Assembly: GCA_947561395.2 (NCBI GenBank)
Contig: OX387183.1
Span: forward strand, 45,068,890-45,132,889
Length of the DNA: 64,000 nucleotides
DNA from: Buxus sempervirens
Taxonomy: Eukaryota > Streptophyta > Magnoliopsida > Buxales > Buxaceae
Direction of reading: 5' to 3'
Below, one piece after another: positions 1-10,610 of the stretch. Each line of letters begins with the position of its first letter. Position 1 is the first letter of the stretch. The notes beneath the pieces are model-generated. The model had not been told where the DNA came from. It saw only the letters and a program-made list of their open reading frames with translations, and searched no databases. The position numbers were made by a program, and so were the translations under genes.

Positions 1-129
1 CTTTGCATTTGAACCACCCACTCTTAACCTCTCACAACTCAACCTAGAACCACCTTCGTACAATGCCGTACCACCACCCTACCCCACTCAAACCCCCTAC
101 CATCCATCCACCACCACCACCACTGAAGT

Positions 130-1257
130 AGAAATCTATTGAATCACCCGATCCGGTTGATACGAAAACACCGATCCCACACCCGCACCAAAGGAGGGAG
201 CAGAAGCAGAAGCAAAAAGAAGGGAAAAGGGGAAGGACGTGGTTATAGAATTGCCACAGACCCTCAAGAGAAAGGGAAGGGCCACAGAAGAGGAAGTCAC
301 AGATTTGCACCACAGCATCTACACTCCCGAATACGACCTCCTCCAGCAGTTGAGCAAAGTGCCTGCCCAGATCTCCATAATGCGGCTTCTAATTGACTCA
401 GAGAAGCATAGGGCAACGCTAATGATGGTTTTAGGGGATGCACATGTGCCAGCAGATATTGACCCAGAGTAGCTAGAAGCAGTGGTGTCAATGATCATGG
501 CGCCAAAGGCCATCTCCTTTTCTGCAGCAAATCTGCCACTTGAGGGTTGCAATCACACCGAGCCGCTTTACATAACTGTGAAGTGTGCGGGTCTTCTCGT
601 AAAGCGTGCCATGATCGACAACGGGTAAGCTTTGAACATATGCCCGATGCAGACATTCCACAGTTTATAGTTGAGTCCTTTATTGATTAAGCCAAGCGGG
701 CACAATGTTCGGGGGTTTGACAATGCTAGGAGAGATTCACTGGGGGAGGTCACCCTAGTGATCATAATTGCGGATAGGCCCTTCACCATGGACTTTGAGC
801 TCATGGATATCAACGCCTCATTTAACTTGCTGATTGGGAGGCCTTGGTTACATCAGGCAGGGGCCGTATCTTCCTCCTTCCACAGAATGGTCCGATTCAT
901 ATCGGGCAATGAACTGATAACGGTATACGCTGAAGATCACCGAGAGTTTGAGAGGGTTGGAGTACCCTACATGGATTACGAATTGCCAACCGCACTCAAT
1001 TTCTAGGCGGTGGAGATGGTGTAGGTGAATTATATCCCTGAATTTGAAAGGGGGCGACGACTCTTGAAGAGGAGAAGAAGGAACATGTTTAGCACTACCG
1101 AATGCGCAGACTGGGGTCTCAGAGCTGGCGAAGGATTGGGCAAATACAAGCAAGGCATCAAAGTAGCCGTCCAACCCTATGAGCAAACTACTGGGTTTGG
1201 ACTGGGGTTCAAACAGCAGCTAGAAGACTACTCCTGCCTCCTTGGGAATCGTGCCTA
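130..1257 (+). pseudogene. Element A protease plus G-patch-like region (fossil)
   Basis: Broken copy of the region that is open in element B at 18874-20469. Recognisable parts in order are a charged Lys/Glu-rich stretch, a conserved block ending in an MAPKAISF-like motif, the retroviral-type aspartic protease centre (an IDNG motif near 610-630), the later protease strand with an IGRPWLH motif near 830-855, and a G-patch-like block (GLRAGEGLGKYKQG) near 1110-1155. In the family the protease matures Gag-Pol; what the G-patch part does is not known to me. It carries several breaks and is not expected to be functional. Confidence 0.8.
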
Positions 1258-1613
1258 GAGGAAAAGAGCCAGAACTAAAGAAAGAGACACCCACTGGCCC
1301 ATATGTGTGCACAAGAACTTGTACCACCGCTTCACTAACATGGAGCGTAAAGCGGCTCAGGCCATCGAGAACAAAGTCCCCTAAGGGTGTGGAGATGATT
1401 TTTTGGACACCCCGGCCATAGAAGAAGACCACCTACAAGGCCTGGCTCGGATGCTCTGGGAAGAGCCACTGTCCCTAGAGATGATCAAAGATGCAGTGGA
1501 AGTAGTCCCGCTAGCTCCAGACTAATCACCAGACGGGCTACTGGCGTTGTTCGCCTTGGAATCCGTCGATGAAGTCACCATGGCAATTGCCCCGCCAGAT
1601 GAGCCATTCATCC
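1258..1613 (+). other. Element A spacer between protease/G-patch and RT (first part)
   Basis: Low-conservation coding-like spacer that in this lineage lies between the protease and RT. It ends at the CATCC target duplication (1609-1613) made by insertion of element B. The same spacer resumes at 28650. Confidence 0.6.
1609..1613. repeat. Target site duplication of element B (left copy)
   Basis: CATCC lies directly before the TGTCAGCACC start of the left LTR and is repeated exactly at 28645-28649 after the right LTR. The match fixes the ends of element B and shows that it inserted into element A. Confidence 0.95.
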
Positions 1614-1862
1614 TGTCAGCACCCCATTTTTGCACTATAAAATTGCCCAACAAGCATATCTTAACTGGCATATATGTGGGCACGTAAATCGAGGTTTTTA
1701 TAGTGGACCCGTCTTTTTGAAATAACAAGCCCATAATAAAGAGAATACTGAGCCGATTCTGATGCACCAAACCGTGCTCAAATCAGATGTCAAACGGCTA
1801 AGTTATGAATAAAATTAATAAAGGGTAGTTTGGGGATTTCTACAAAACCTAAATTGGATGCC

Positions 1863-1900
1863 ACATGGCAGCCACGTGTACACCATGGTGGCTGCCATGT
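1863..1900. repeat. LTR inverted repeat (hairpin-capable), 5' LTR of element B
   Basis: Arms ACATGGCAGCCAC and GTGGCTGCCATGT are perfect complements around a 12-nt centre containing CACGTG-like and CCATGG motifs. The 3' LTR keeps both arms perfectly (26938-26950 and 26963-26975) although one centre base differs. Confidence 0.8.
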
Positions 1901-2047
1901 AACCAATGATAAATTAAAATTTTGTGGGGTTGTTTTAGTAAATAAGTAAGTTTCCTAATGGGGTTTGATATTGAAACAAAGCTTAAAAAATACATAAGCC
2001 TAATAAAAATGTGGGATAAAATGGACTTTGACCAAACCTAATTGAAT

Positions 2048-2180
2048 GAGGGTGTTTAAGAGAGGAAGAGGAAGAGTTTAGTTGTTTAAGAACAGGAAGA
2101 GGAAGAGTTAATTTGTTTAAGAGAGGAAGAGGAAGGATTAGTTGTTTAAGAAGAGGAAGAGGAAGAGTTAAGGGTTTAAG
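2048..2180 (+). repeat. Purine-rich tandem repeats in element B 5' LTR
   Basis: Three to four copies of a unit of about 33 bp built from GTTTAAGA and GAGGAAGAGGAAG blocks. The same array is at about 27238-27365 in the 3' LTR. Confidence 0.75.
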
Positions 2181-3457
2181 GGACGAGGAGAAAAAGTAAG
2201 AGAGTTTTTTGAAAGAAAAAGCAGCAAGTAGGAAGAAGTGGAGAAAAGAAGAGGGATGTCTACTAGCAAGGAGGGAGAAAGGAAAACTGCTGTTCACAAC
2301 ACACCAAGGTTCCAAGACCTGATTTGAAGTGTCAATCCATAACAGGTGAGTCATTTGTTTAATACATTGTATGAGACCACTTTTTCATTACAATTTTTGA
2401 GATAAGATTACATGATTGGTGAGAGACATGTATATATGTTTGATGGCTTTGGGTAATTTTATCATGTAAAAAAAAACAAAGATGTAAAGTTCTAAATTTT
2501 TTTTTCTGCATTAGGTTTGCACCTTTTTTCCAGATAAACCAATTTTTTTCACCTAGTTCTAATTTGATTCAAGTCTGGAATCCTTCATGAGATTTGTGGT
2601 ATTTTTATTTTAGTTTAATCTAAAAATATGCTCAAGACCCTACACTATGAGTAGGTATTTTATTTTTAATTTTCTTTGGTTCAGATTTTCAATTGGAAAT
2701 GTCGAATAGTAAATTTTGGAGTTTCATATCTCTTAAATGAAAATGAATTTTTGAAAACTGCTATAGGTTATTTAGTGCTTAAAGTCATGATTCTAAGGAA
2801 TCAAATTTCGCATAATTTGGTTAAGAATTGAGGGAGATAGGAATCTTTGAATGTTGATAGCGCAGTAATTCAGGTTGTTTCATTTTCTTGTTTCCTTTGT
2901 AAATTAGTAATTAGGCCATGGTTAAAAGTAGTTCAGGTGGTCTCATTTTCTTGCCTTGTAAATTAGTAATTAGTTAATCTTGCATGATAAAAACAATAGA
3001 AAAACAAAACAAAACAAAAATAATAAATAATAAGAAAGGGAAAAAGCAAATGAAACAAACATTGAAGCAGTGATTCTTTCTTGTGGTTGAAAATTGTTTA
3101 AGCATGGTTTCATTTTGTTCATATTGCTTTAATTTCGATGTAATTTTGTGGAGGCCTTGTATATATAGATTAATATTTGTTGTACACTTAAAATTGATAA
3201 AAAATTAGAAAAGAAATAAAAAAATAAAAATAATAAATGAGAGAGCCCATTAAATATCCAACTAATTTAAGGGAACCCATTTCGGTAGGGCAACCCAGGG
3301 TGTTCAAGGACTTCCCTGGGTTGTAATTGGGTCACTTATCCGGAATCACTGGTGCAGACCAAGAATCAACAAGGTGTCTACCTGCACCATTTCAGGTAGT
3401 GGCGACTCCATAAAACATGTAAAACGTTTTTTCAGCGCGCCCGAGGTGCGCACAGCT

Positions 3458-3476
3458 TGGCGACTCCGCTGGGGAT
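3458..3476 (+). promoter_or_regulatory. Primer binding site of element B, tRNA-Arg type
   Basis: TGGCGACTCCGCTGGGGAT starts three bases after the LTR end. From memory it is complementary to the 3' end of a plant tRNA-Arg, which is the primer reported for Ogre elements. A tRNA database match would settle the isotype. Confidence 0.8.
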
Positions 3477-5028
3477 CGACCCAACCCGGTTTGATTAGTT
3501 GGATTATAATGGGTTTATTCTTTGCACATGTGCACACACTTGCACATGCACGCACACTCTTTTTGTACATATGCATACACTTGCACAAATGGGTCAAGGA
3601 AGATTTGCCGCCTTATTTAGTAAGTGTTGAATATACACAAGAACATATTCTGGGGAGTTCTGTCATAAAGGACGAGATAATTGCCTAAGGAAATTGGTTT
3701 TTAAGTGGGACCACTATGACCCCTCCAATTACCTGGGAACTCTCCCGGAACATTGTTTTGTGTACCAATTCATCACTTTACTATATGAGACAGTGAAAAT
3801 TCCTTCCCATGCACACATGTGCTCTCACGCACACTGTGGTTTCTTTAGATGCTTTGATATAAATTTTGTGGGGTGACACGTGCGAGGGAGCCTGCGTGGG
3901 TGATCCAATTGAATGATTACCAAAACCTAGATCTCTCTAGTAACCACCCTTCTTTATCGTATAAACAAAATTTGGGATGGTATTAGCCTCAAGCGCCCTT
4001 GGCTTGCCAGGGAAAGCGAGGTAAAACATCCCCCCAGGTCTCTGGATTCCTATAGTGCCACTGGTTTCTTGCCGTGGTATGCAATGGTCTAATACTTGGC
4101 TCAGACCCTTGTAGGCATTTGTCTCGGGCTGGGTACCCTTTTCCCACCTAATGCTCTGATACAACCTACTATGTGAATGTGAATTTTATTATGAATGTGA
4201 ATGATGAATGAAGTCTAAAACCCAAGAGTCCATCAGGGGCAACAACCCTTACCTTGTTTTGTATCAAATTGAGTAGACCCTAGATTCTGGGCTACCTCAG
4301 CCCTAAATTAGGAAGCTTACCTAAACTTTGATCAGGGGAACCACCCCAGATCCATGCATTGAGTCCTGAGAGCCGTGGGCCTCGACCCATTGAGTTCGTA
4401 GGAAGTATCTTGAGTCCGGATCAGTCTTTAAGCCGATGAAAGCAGGCCAAATCAGAACAAAGAAATTTGAACCCTAGATTTAGACTTTTTTTAACCTACC
4501 CTTTTTGAATCAAATGTATCCTTTCTTAGAGTTCTCAACAACCCTAAGATTGCATTTTCTTTTTAGCTTTTTGAACATCATGTAATTTTCACTCTAGCTG
4601 GCAAGTTGTAAGTTTAACATTAGCGGATGAAAGAGCAGATGAAAGGATAAGGCTGGTCAGGACTTAGGTGTGTTTCCTTACACAAGTATGTCTAGGAGTC
4701 ATGCCTTGACAGGCACCAACCCTTAGGATCATACACTTTGTGTGCATGGTTTCTTTTCTTGTTTAGAGACATGAAATATGGTGATGTCCTGTTCTTTTTT
4801 ACTTGCTTTGATTTTTACTATTCATTACACTAATAGAGAGCTTTCACGTTGAAATCCAAAATTGCTTGGAACACTAATTGGATAGTATAGTACATGGCAT
4901 CGTCTTCATTTTCTGAGAAAACCAAGTTCCCTAGGATAGAGAAGTGTGCCTGGGATACTCCTTGGATCCGATCTTGGACACGGCAGCTCCAAGGGGATGA
5001 GTAAATTAAGGGGGAGGCACAATACCAC
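3477..5028 (+). other. Element B 5' leader, no supported gene
   Basis: About 1.5 kb between primer site and ORF1. I see no convincing coding region. It holds a GCACAC-rich stretch (3525-3590) and a segment (about 3640-3745) whose relative occurs alone on the opposite strand at 56130-56280. Long leaders are usual in this lineage. Confidence 0.6.
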
Positions 5029-6324
5029 ATGGGGCAAACCTTGTCCCTATTGAATGTGCCAATCAATTGGAACATGATTCAGTCATCCTTGTTATTCTGG
5101 GATCCTCAATTTTCAGTTTTCCGATTTGGGACTATAGAGTTGACACCCACAATTGAGGAGTTAGACTTACTCCTCAGGTTACATGATCGTGGAGAACCCG
5201 CCAGGCCAAACCTCAAAGACAGTTACAAGAATGAAGCTTGTACTTTCTTTGGCCTTTCGAGAGAAGAATTCCAGACTTTAGGAGGTGACAAATCATTCAC
5301 AAGGGTCTCCAAGAAATTCCTCGCAGAAAAGATAAGGAACAAAAATCAGGAAAGACCTAGTGTTTGGTTGGACACCTTCACCCTCGTGGTTCTGTCACAA
5401 ATTTTTTTTCCAACTGGGGGAGACACCATTAATTTGGCTCTCATGGAAATTGTGGATCAACTCTCGGTTGGATACTGGATCATGCCACTGATACTTGCTC
5501 AACTCTATGATGCCTTAACCTTGTCCAAGAATGGAACCAGAAGGTTTCAAGGGTGTGCTCCCCTTCTTCATATATGGCTGCAAGACCACCTGATGGTGGC
5601 AGAACCCATCAGTGAGAGATATGGGCTAGTCCGTGACAACGTCACATACATGGCCTGAAGAGAAATACTTCCAGACTTACCTACTAGAGAGGAGTGGCTG
5701 AACTACTTTCTACACCTATATGAGGATGTTGATATCAGGTGGTGGGGAACCTTCCATTTCACTTATAACCCCATTTTAGCCTTCAAAGATAGGAGATGCC
5801 TGGCCTTAATTGGCCTCACACATGCTGTACTGTATTATCCAGTAAGAGTTTTGAGACAGTTTGGGAAACCGCAGGGAATCCCCCTTGAGGATGATGCAAC
5901 TAATCTGATAGGCCCGCTCTCGAAGGAGTTGAGGAAACAATTATTGATAGAGTGGAAGACTGTGCGCAAGCACGAGCATGATATATTCTCGAAACATCAT
6001 ATTTGAGAATATAAGCAGAAAATGGCTAGGGATTTTGGCCATGACGGCGTCCCACCTCTCCAGACTGACATACCCAAGGACATTCCAGCTCCGCCCCCTG
6101 ATATCTATAGAGATAGGGTGGCCGAACTGCAGGAGGCACACTCCCGTATCCATTCAGCCTACATTGAATTTGAGCGGGAGAGTAGGCAGGCCAATGAGGC
6201 CCTCCAACAGCAACTGAGTGGTGTGCGCAAGCACGCAAATGAGGACAGGCGTTTGCGGAATAAACTTCTGTACACCCTTAGGAGGCAGGATGTGTCCTCC
6301 TCTTATGATGACCCACCTAGTTAG
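5029..6324 (+). pseudogene. Element B ORF1: plant-mobile-domain-like protein (fossil)
   Basis: The first 209 codons (5029-5658) are open and begin MGQTLSLLNVPINW, followed by WDP, FRFG and LTPTIEELDLLL motifs, which I recognise as the aminotransferase-like plant mobile domain (DUF7745 type) found in the ORF before gag of Ogre-like elements and in host genes. The downstream part (about 5660-6324) still shows coding character, ending in a Glu/Arg-rich region likely to form a coiled coil. The role in the element is not known. The reading frame is broken, so this is a fossil. Confidence 0.72.
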
Positions 6325-6740
6325 ACATTGGCTAGGTTGCTTTCTTTTTTGGACTTAACTTTGATGTATTTTGAGCCATGTTGGGCTTTTTTTTGTGATA
6401 TAATTTATGCATATGTTTTTATTTCAGTTTAATGATTTAATTTTAATTTTGAATTTTGAATGGACATGAAGAAACAGAAATTAGTTTGCAGATGCTTGTT
6501 GTAAAGTTAATATTGCCTTTTGGTCCTAAGGGACTCTCTCTCTTTCCAGTTATACAAAATCATGATTTCTGGTTATATTATTAATACCTATAGGTGTTTC
6601 TTAAAGCGCTTATGGATTGAACTCAGATCACACCCGAATGCATCTTATTTACAAGATCACTCGGTTTTTGCCCTGGATCCAACGATCCAATTTGGTGGCG
6701 TTTGAAGATGGCCCCGTCAAGACCAACCCTTTAGATGAGC

Positions 6741-7087
6741 CTGGAGGCGGCTATTTTTAGCCCTTTCCCTGCGGAGACATAAGTTAAAAAATTGTGGTGC
6801 CTAGTGATCGATTCTTAAATCGGAGACCAACTGGGTGAACCCGGGTATTTGCTTTTTAGCTTACCCCCTACGGAGACATAAGTCCAAAAATTGTGGTGCC
6901 TGGTGACCAATTCTTAAATCAAAGACCAACTGGGTGAACCCAGAGGTGGCTATTTTTAACCCTTCCCCTGCGGAGACTCGACTTGAGTCCAAAAATTGTG
7001 GCGCCTAGTGACCGATTCTTAAATCGGAGACCAGCTGGGTGAGCCCGGGTGTTGTTTTTAGCTCACCCCCTGCGGAGACATAAGTCC
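6741..7087 (+). repeat. About 100-bp tandem repeat, three units plus part of a fourth
   Basis: Each unit carries a TTTTTAGC..ACCCC block, CTGCGGAGACATAAGTCC, AAAATTGTGGTGCCTAGTG and GATTCTTAAATC blocks and ends near GACCAACTGGGTGAACCC. The GATTCTTAAATC part is an inverted repeat within each unit. Confidence 0.8.
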
Positions 7088-7139
7088 AATCCCGTGATAT
7101 TGAGTTCAATTCATTATAAGCAAGCTCCGGTTCATTTGG

Positions 7140-7740
7140 GCATGAGCCAAGAGGTTCTCTTTCCTTGTCGTACGTGACTAAAATAAATCAAATTCTTTAG
7201 GTTCTCTTTCCTTGTTGACTTGATGCAGCTAAAACAGATCAATCCCTTGGGTTCTCTTTCCCAGTCGTCCACAAAACGACTAAAATAGACCTCTAGACTT
7301 TGGGTTCTCTCTTTCAGTTGCCTTTATGCAACTAAAACAGATCAATACCTTGGGTTCTTTTTCCCAGTTGTCCACAGACGACTAAAACAGACCACTAGAC
7401 ATTGGGTTCTCTCTCTCAGTTGCCTTTGTGCAACTAAAATAGATCACTACCTTGGGTTCTCTTTCCCAATTGTCCCTAGACGACTAAAACAGACCACTAG
7501 ACATTGGGTTCTCTCTCCCAGTTGCTTTTGTGCAACTAAAATAGATCACTACCTTGGGTTCTCTTTCCCAGTTGTCCATAGACGACTAAGACAGACCAGT
7601 AGACATAGGGTTCTCTCTCCTAGTTGTCTTTGCGCAGCTAAAATAGATCATTCCTTTAGGTTTTCTCTCCCAATTGCCTTTGTGTAACTAAAAATGATAC
7701 ATTTTCATAGATTCCCCCTAAGTTGCTTCCACACAGCTAA
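7140..7740 (+). repeat. About 50-bp tandem array with alternating half-units and small stems
   Basis: About twelve half-units that alternate to give a roughly 102-bp higher-order repeat. Each reads TTGGGTTCTCT-YYYCAGTTG-loop-CAACTAAAA or CAGTTGTCC-loop-GACGACTAAAA. The AGTTG/CAACT or AGTYGT/ACGACT arms flank a short loop in most units, so the array is a row of possible stem-loops. Confidence 0.8.
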
Positions 7741-7848
7741 ATCAAATCACAAATTTTGATCTCGATTGATCATAAAAATAAAAAAGAATCTGCAAATAGG
7801 TTCTAAAAGCAAAAAAAAAAAAACATAAAAATATGTATATATGATTAA

Positions 7849-8745
7849 TTGCCAAAGAAATGCACTAACTTCTGCAAAATGATCAACAGGTATCCAAAAT
7901 TGCTTCCAGAAGCCCATACAATCTTCGATCTCGCAAAAGACTGGATATGGATGCACAAGGAAATCAGACTCCGCCAGCTCAGTACCAAGCAAGTGGTTAA
8001 TGACCTAACCCAAAAGGTTGAAAACATGGCTATGGTTATTCAGTCCCTCATGGAAGAGATCAGGGATCTAAAACAAGTTCAATCAACTGTTCCGATCACT
8101 CAACAGCACCAACCATCGCTCCCACCACGGGCAGAAGTGCCAGTAGTACCGCTTCCGCCACAACCAGCACAACCTCTACCTATGGCACCGCCACATCCGC
8201 CACCGCAAGCTGTTCCATTCCCACCTCCTGTGGTAGATCTTGTCCACCCGATATAGCAGTAAGAACAATTCGCACCTATCCAACTGGGGCAGGATGAAGA
8301 AGACTGGTATAGAACGCAATAAGCTCAATTCGAGGCCCGTCTGGTGGCCATGAAGGAAGATCTTCTGAAGCAGCTACAGCCAAACACTGTTCAGAGTGAG
8401 GTTACTCTGGAAAACCTTTGTTTTTTCTCAAATATACAACTCCCTACCAAGTTCAAATGTCCTGAGTTGCACCAGTTTAATGGAACTGGTTGTCCGCTAA
8501 ACCACTTAAGGTCGTATTCAGGCGACATGTGCCAATACGCAAAAAATGAGAAAATCATGGTACAGTTCTTTCAGCGGTCTTTAACTAGGGCTGCTTATGC
8601 TTGGTTTTTGAGCTTAGACAAAGCCAAGATAAAGACTTGGAATGACCTCGCTGCAGTGTTCATTCAACAATATCATTTGAACAGCCAGATGGTTCAAACA
8701 AGGGCAGAGCTGCAAAGGTTAGCAAAGAAGAGTCATGAGTCAGTT
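7849..8745 (+). pseudogene. Element B gag, first part (fossil)
   Basis: Encodes a predicted coiled coil (LTQKVENMAMVIQSLMEEI), a Pro-rich linker and the conserved gag core with CPELHQFNGTGCPLNHLRSY and FFQRSLTRAAYAWF motifs typical of plant Ty3/gypsy Gag. The coding sequence stops abruptly at the GTT target site where the CACTA transposon inserted and resumes at 18088. Breaks besides the insertion are present. Gag forms the particle; here it is a fossil. Confidence 0.82.
8743..8745. repeat. CACTA target site duplication, left copy
   Basis: GTT precedes the CACTA start and is repeated at 18085-18087. A 3-bp duplication is the rule for CACTA elements. Confidence 0.85.
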
Positions 8746-8757
8746 CACTACAAAAAA
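8746..8757 (+). repeat. CACTA left terminal inverted repeat
   Basis: CACTACAAAAAA, the standard plant CACTA terminus. Confidence 0.9.
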
Positions 8758-8759
8758 CT

Positions 8760-9310
8760 GGAGCTTTAGCGGTGGGTTTTTTGCGGCGGTAGACCATTAC
8801 CGCACTAAAAGCCCATAATTTCATTTAAGCGGCGGAAGACATGTGTATCGCCGTTGAAACAAGTCTTTAGCGGCGGTATAAGTTTACCGCCGCTAAAAAA
8901 GAATGGCGCCAACTCAGTTTTCGCGCGAAGGTTTGGCGCGTGTTTTTACCGGCGGCAGTACCGCCGGTAATAATGCCTTTTTAGCGGCGGTAACTGATTA
9001 CCGCCTCTAAAAGGTTATACTCCGATCGCGGATTGGGTTTTTAGGGGCGGTAACGAGTTACCGCCGCTAAAAGGTTATACCACATGGCCCGGGTTGACCT
9101 TTTAGCGGCGGTACCTAGCTACCGCCGCTGAAAGGCCACACGGAATGGATTTTTAGCGGCGGTAATGCTGAAAGGCCATATGCCCTCGCACAGAATGGGT
9201 TTTTAGCGGCGGTAATTAGTTACCGCCGCTAAAAGGCTATATCCGCTCGCGCGATATGGGCTTTTAGCGGCGGTAACTAATTACCGCCGCTAAAAGGCTA
9301 TAAATCCCCA
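8760..9310 (+). repeat. CACTA left subterminal palindrome array
   Basis: About a dozen copies of TTTTAGCGGCGGTAA and its complement TTACCGCCGCTAAAA, often paired around 2-6 bases (for example AACTGA, ACGAG, ACTAA) and separated by 20-40 bp of unrelated sequence such as GGCTATA and CTCGCGCGA. In En/Spm the subterminal repeats are bound by the second transposon protein; that role is inferred here. Confidence 0.9.
9296..9305 (+). promoter_or_regulatory. TATA box of the CACTA transposon
   Basis: GCTATAAATC sits at the inner edge of the left subterminal array, with a pyrimidine-rich TTTTCTTCTCT start-like stretch about 25-30 bp downstream. The position fits a promoter for the transposon genes overlapping the repeat array. 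Confidence 0.6.
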
Positions 9311-9375
9311 ATTCGCGCGATTGGGGTTTTCTTCTCTACGTGAAAAATCGCTGCTCATTGCTGGGGTTTGCTTCC

Positions 9376-9510
9376 CTTGCTGCCGTTCGCATGCCGCCGT
9401 TCACCTGCTGCCGTTCGCCTGCCGCCGGTCGCTCGCCGCCGTTCGCCTGCCGCTGGTCGCTCGCCGCCGTTCGTTCGCTCACCGCCGTCGCCAACTACCA
9501 TCTCGGTTCT
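9376..9510 (+). repeat. GC-rich tandem repeat in the CACTA 5' leader
   Basis: Short imperfect units of the type GCCGCCGTTCGCCTGCCGC and GGTCGCTCGCCGCCGTTCG. It is open in all three forward frames, which is typical of low-complexity GC-rich DNA, so I do not call a protein here. It probably forms a structured 5' untranslated segment. Confidence 0.7.
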
Positions 9511-10610
9511 TCGTCACCAAGCCGCCGGCGCCTTTATCAGTGAGGATGCAAATTTGTTTCCTTAAGATTAAGATTAAGTATTTATTGTCAAATAATAAAT
9601 TGGTTCCGATGGGTACATGATTTATTGCACACAAAAAACTTCTTGTACATGAGATGACGAATGATCTATGCATTTGAAACCGTGGTGTATATTCTATCCA
9701 TGTTTACTGCAATTATGCACACATGTTAATACTGTATTGTGTTAGTTTTTATTTTAAGAATATTTCATATGTTGAAGGCCTGAGATTAAGAAAGCATTTG
9801 GGTTTTTGGGTGTCGTTCTAGAACAATGGTTATAACTATATGAATAAGTATTTGGATTTGGTAATGAAGGTGCGGTTGAGACTATTGTACTGCTTAAATT
9901 TTCTTTGAACCTCATGGGTGGAATCTAAGTTTTTGGAGGTGAACTCCTTGCTTTGACTGGAGATTAAAAAGAAACTAATTCAATAATGTTTGTTTATCTA
10001 ATTTGATTTATAAGGCAACCATACAGATTTTGTGTGTATGGCCATTTAAATATTTGTGTGGAAGCTGGAATGTAATGTATCAAGTTGTGTTCACAAAAAA
10101 ATTTAGATGCAATCTTGATTTTGGGAAAAGAATTTATATTTATTGTTATTATTACTCTTTCTATGGTCACATTGTTTGATGTTTTTAGTCTGTATATTAT
10201 TAGTACAATCCTTATATTAGTAGACCTAGTTCTCATTACATCTTCAAGTTGGGTTGCATGCTCCCCAAGTTTGGCAGGTTGATTATTAAAACATTAGTAG
10301 GATGTTGGGTGAAGCCTACGTTCATGAAAAAGTGAAATCCTATACAAAATAATTTATGGAAAAATCTTGCTTAAGTTATCTAATTAGGAGTTATTGTTAA
10401 GTAGTATTTACAAAGAACTTCAACGCCGCAGTAATATAAATATAGAAATAGGAAAAGTTTGTTGATAATTTAGAGGCCATTGGGTAACATGCAATTGTAA
10501 TGGCCATCTAATTTTTAAATGTAAATTGCACAATTTATGAGCCATAATAGCTAGCTAGGCCATGCCTGTTCCAAATGTTGGCAATGAAGTATCTAAGCCA
10601 TTTATTTGAT

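Larger units (their letters stand above)
1614..3454 (+). repeat. Element B 5' LTR
   Basis: Begins TGTCAGCACC and ends GCGCACA, matching 26786-28644. Contains a perfect 13-bp inverted repeat (1863-1875 with 1888-1900), purine-rich tandem repeats near 2048-2180, an AT-rich middle and, 55 bp before its end, an internal TGGCGACTCC motif (3401-3410) that resembles the primer site. The large LTR and its GCAC-rich end are like those of element A. Confidence 0.93.
6325..7848 (+). other. Element B spacer between ORF1 and gag, repeat-rich
   Basis: About 1.5 kb without a supported gene. It contains two separate tandem arrays (6741-7087 and about 7140-7740) whose units can fold into small hairpins. AT-rich DNA flanks the arrays. 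Confidence 0.65.

Noticed and set aside
2-400. Several small open frames on both strands
   Set aside because: They overlap the fossil protease region of A and are shadows of it.
7140-7740. CRISPR-like regular repeats
   Set aside because: Plant context, units directly joined without unique spacers; part of the element B spacer.
9321-9620. Arg/Pro-rich open frames in three forward frames
   Set aside because: GC-rich tandem repeat open in every frame; no domain, no codon pattern.
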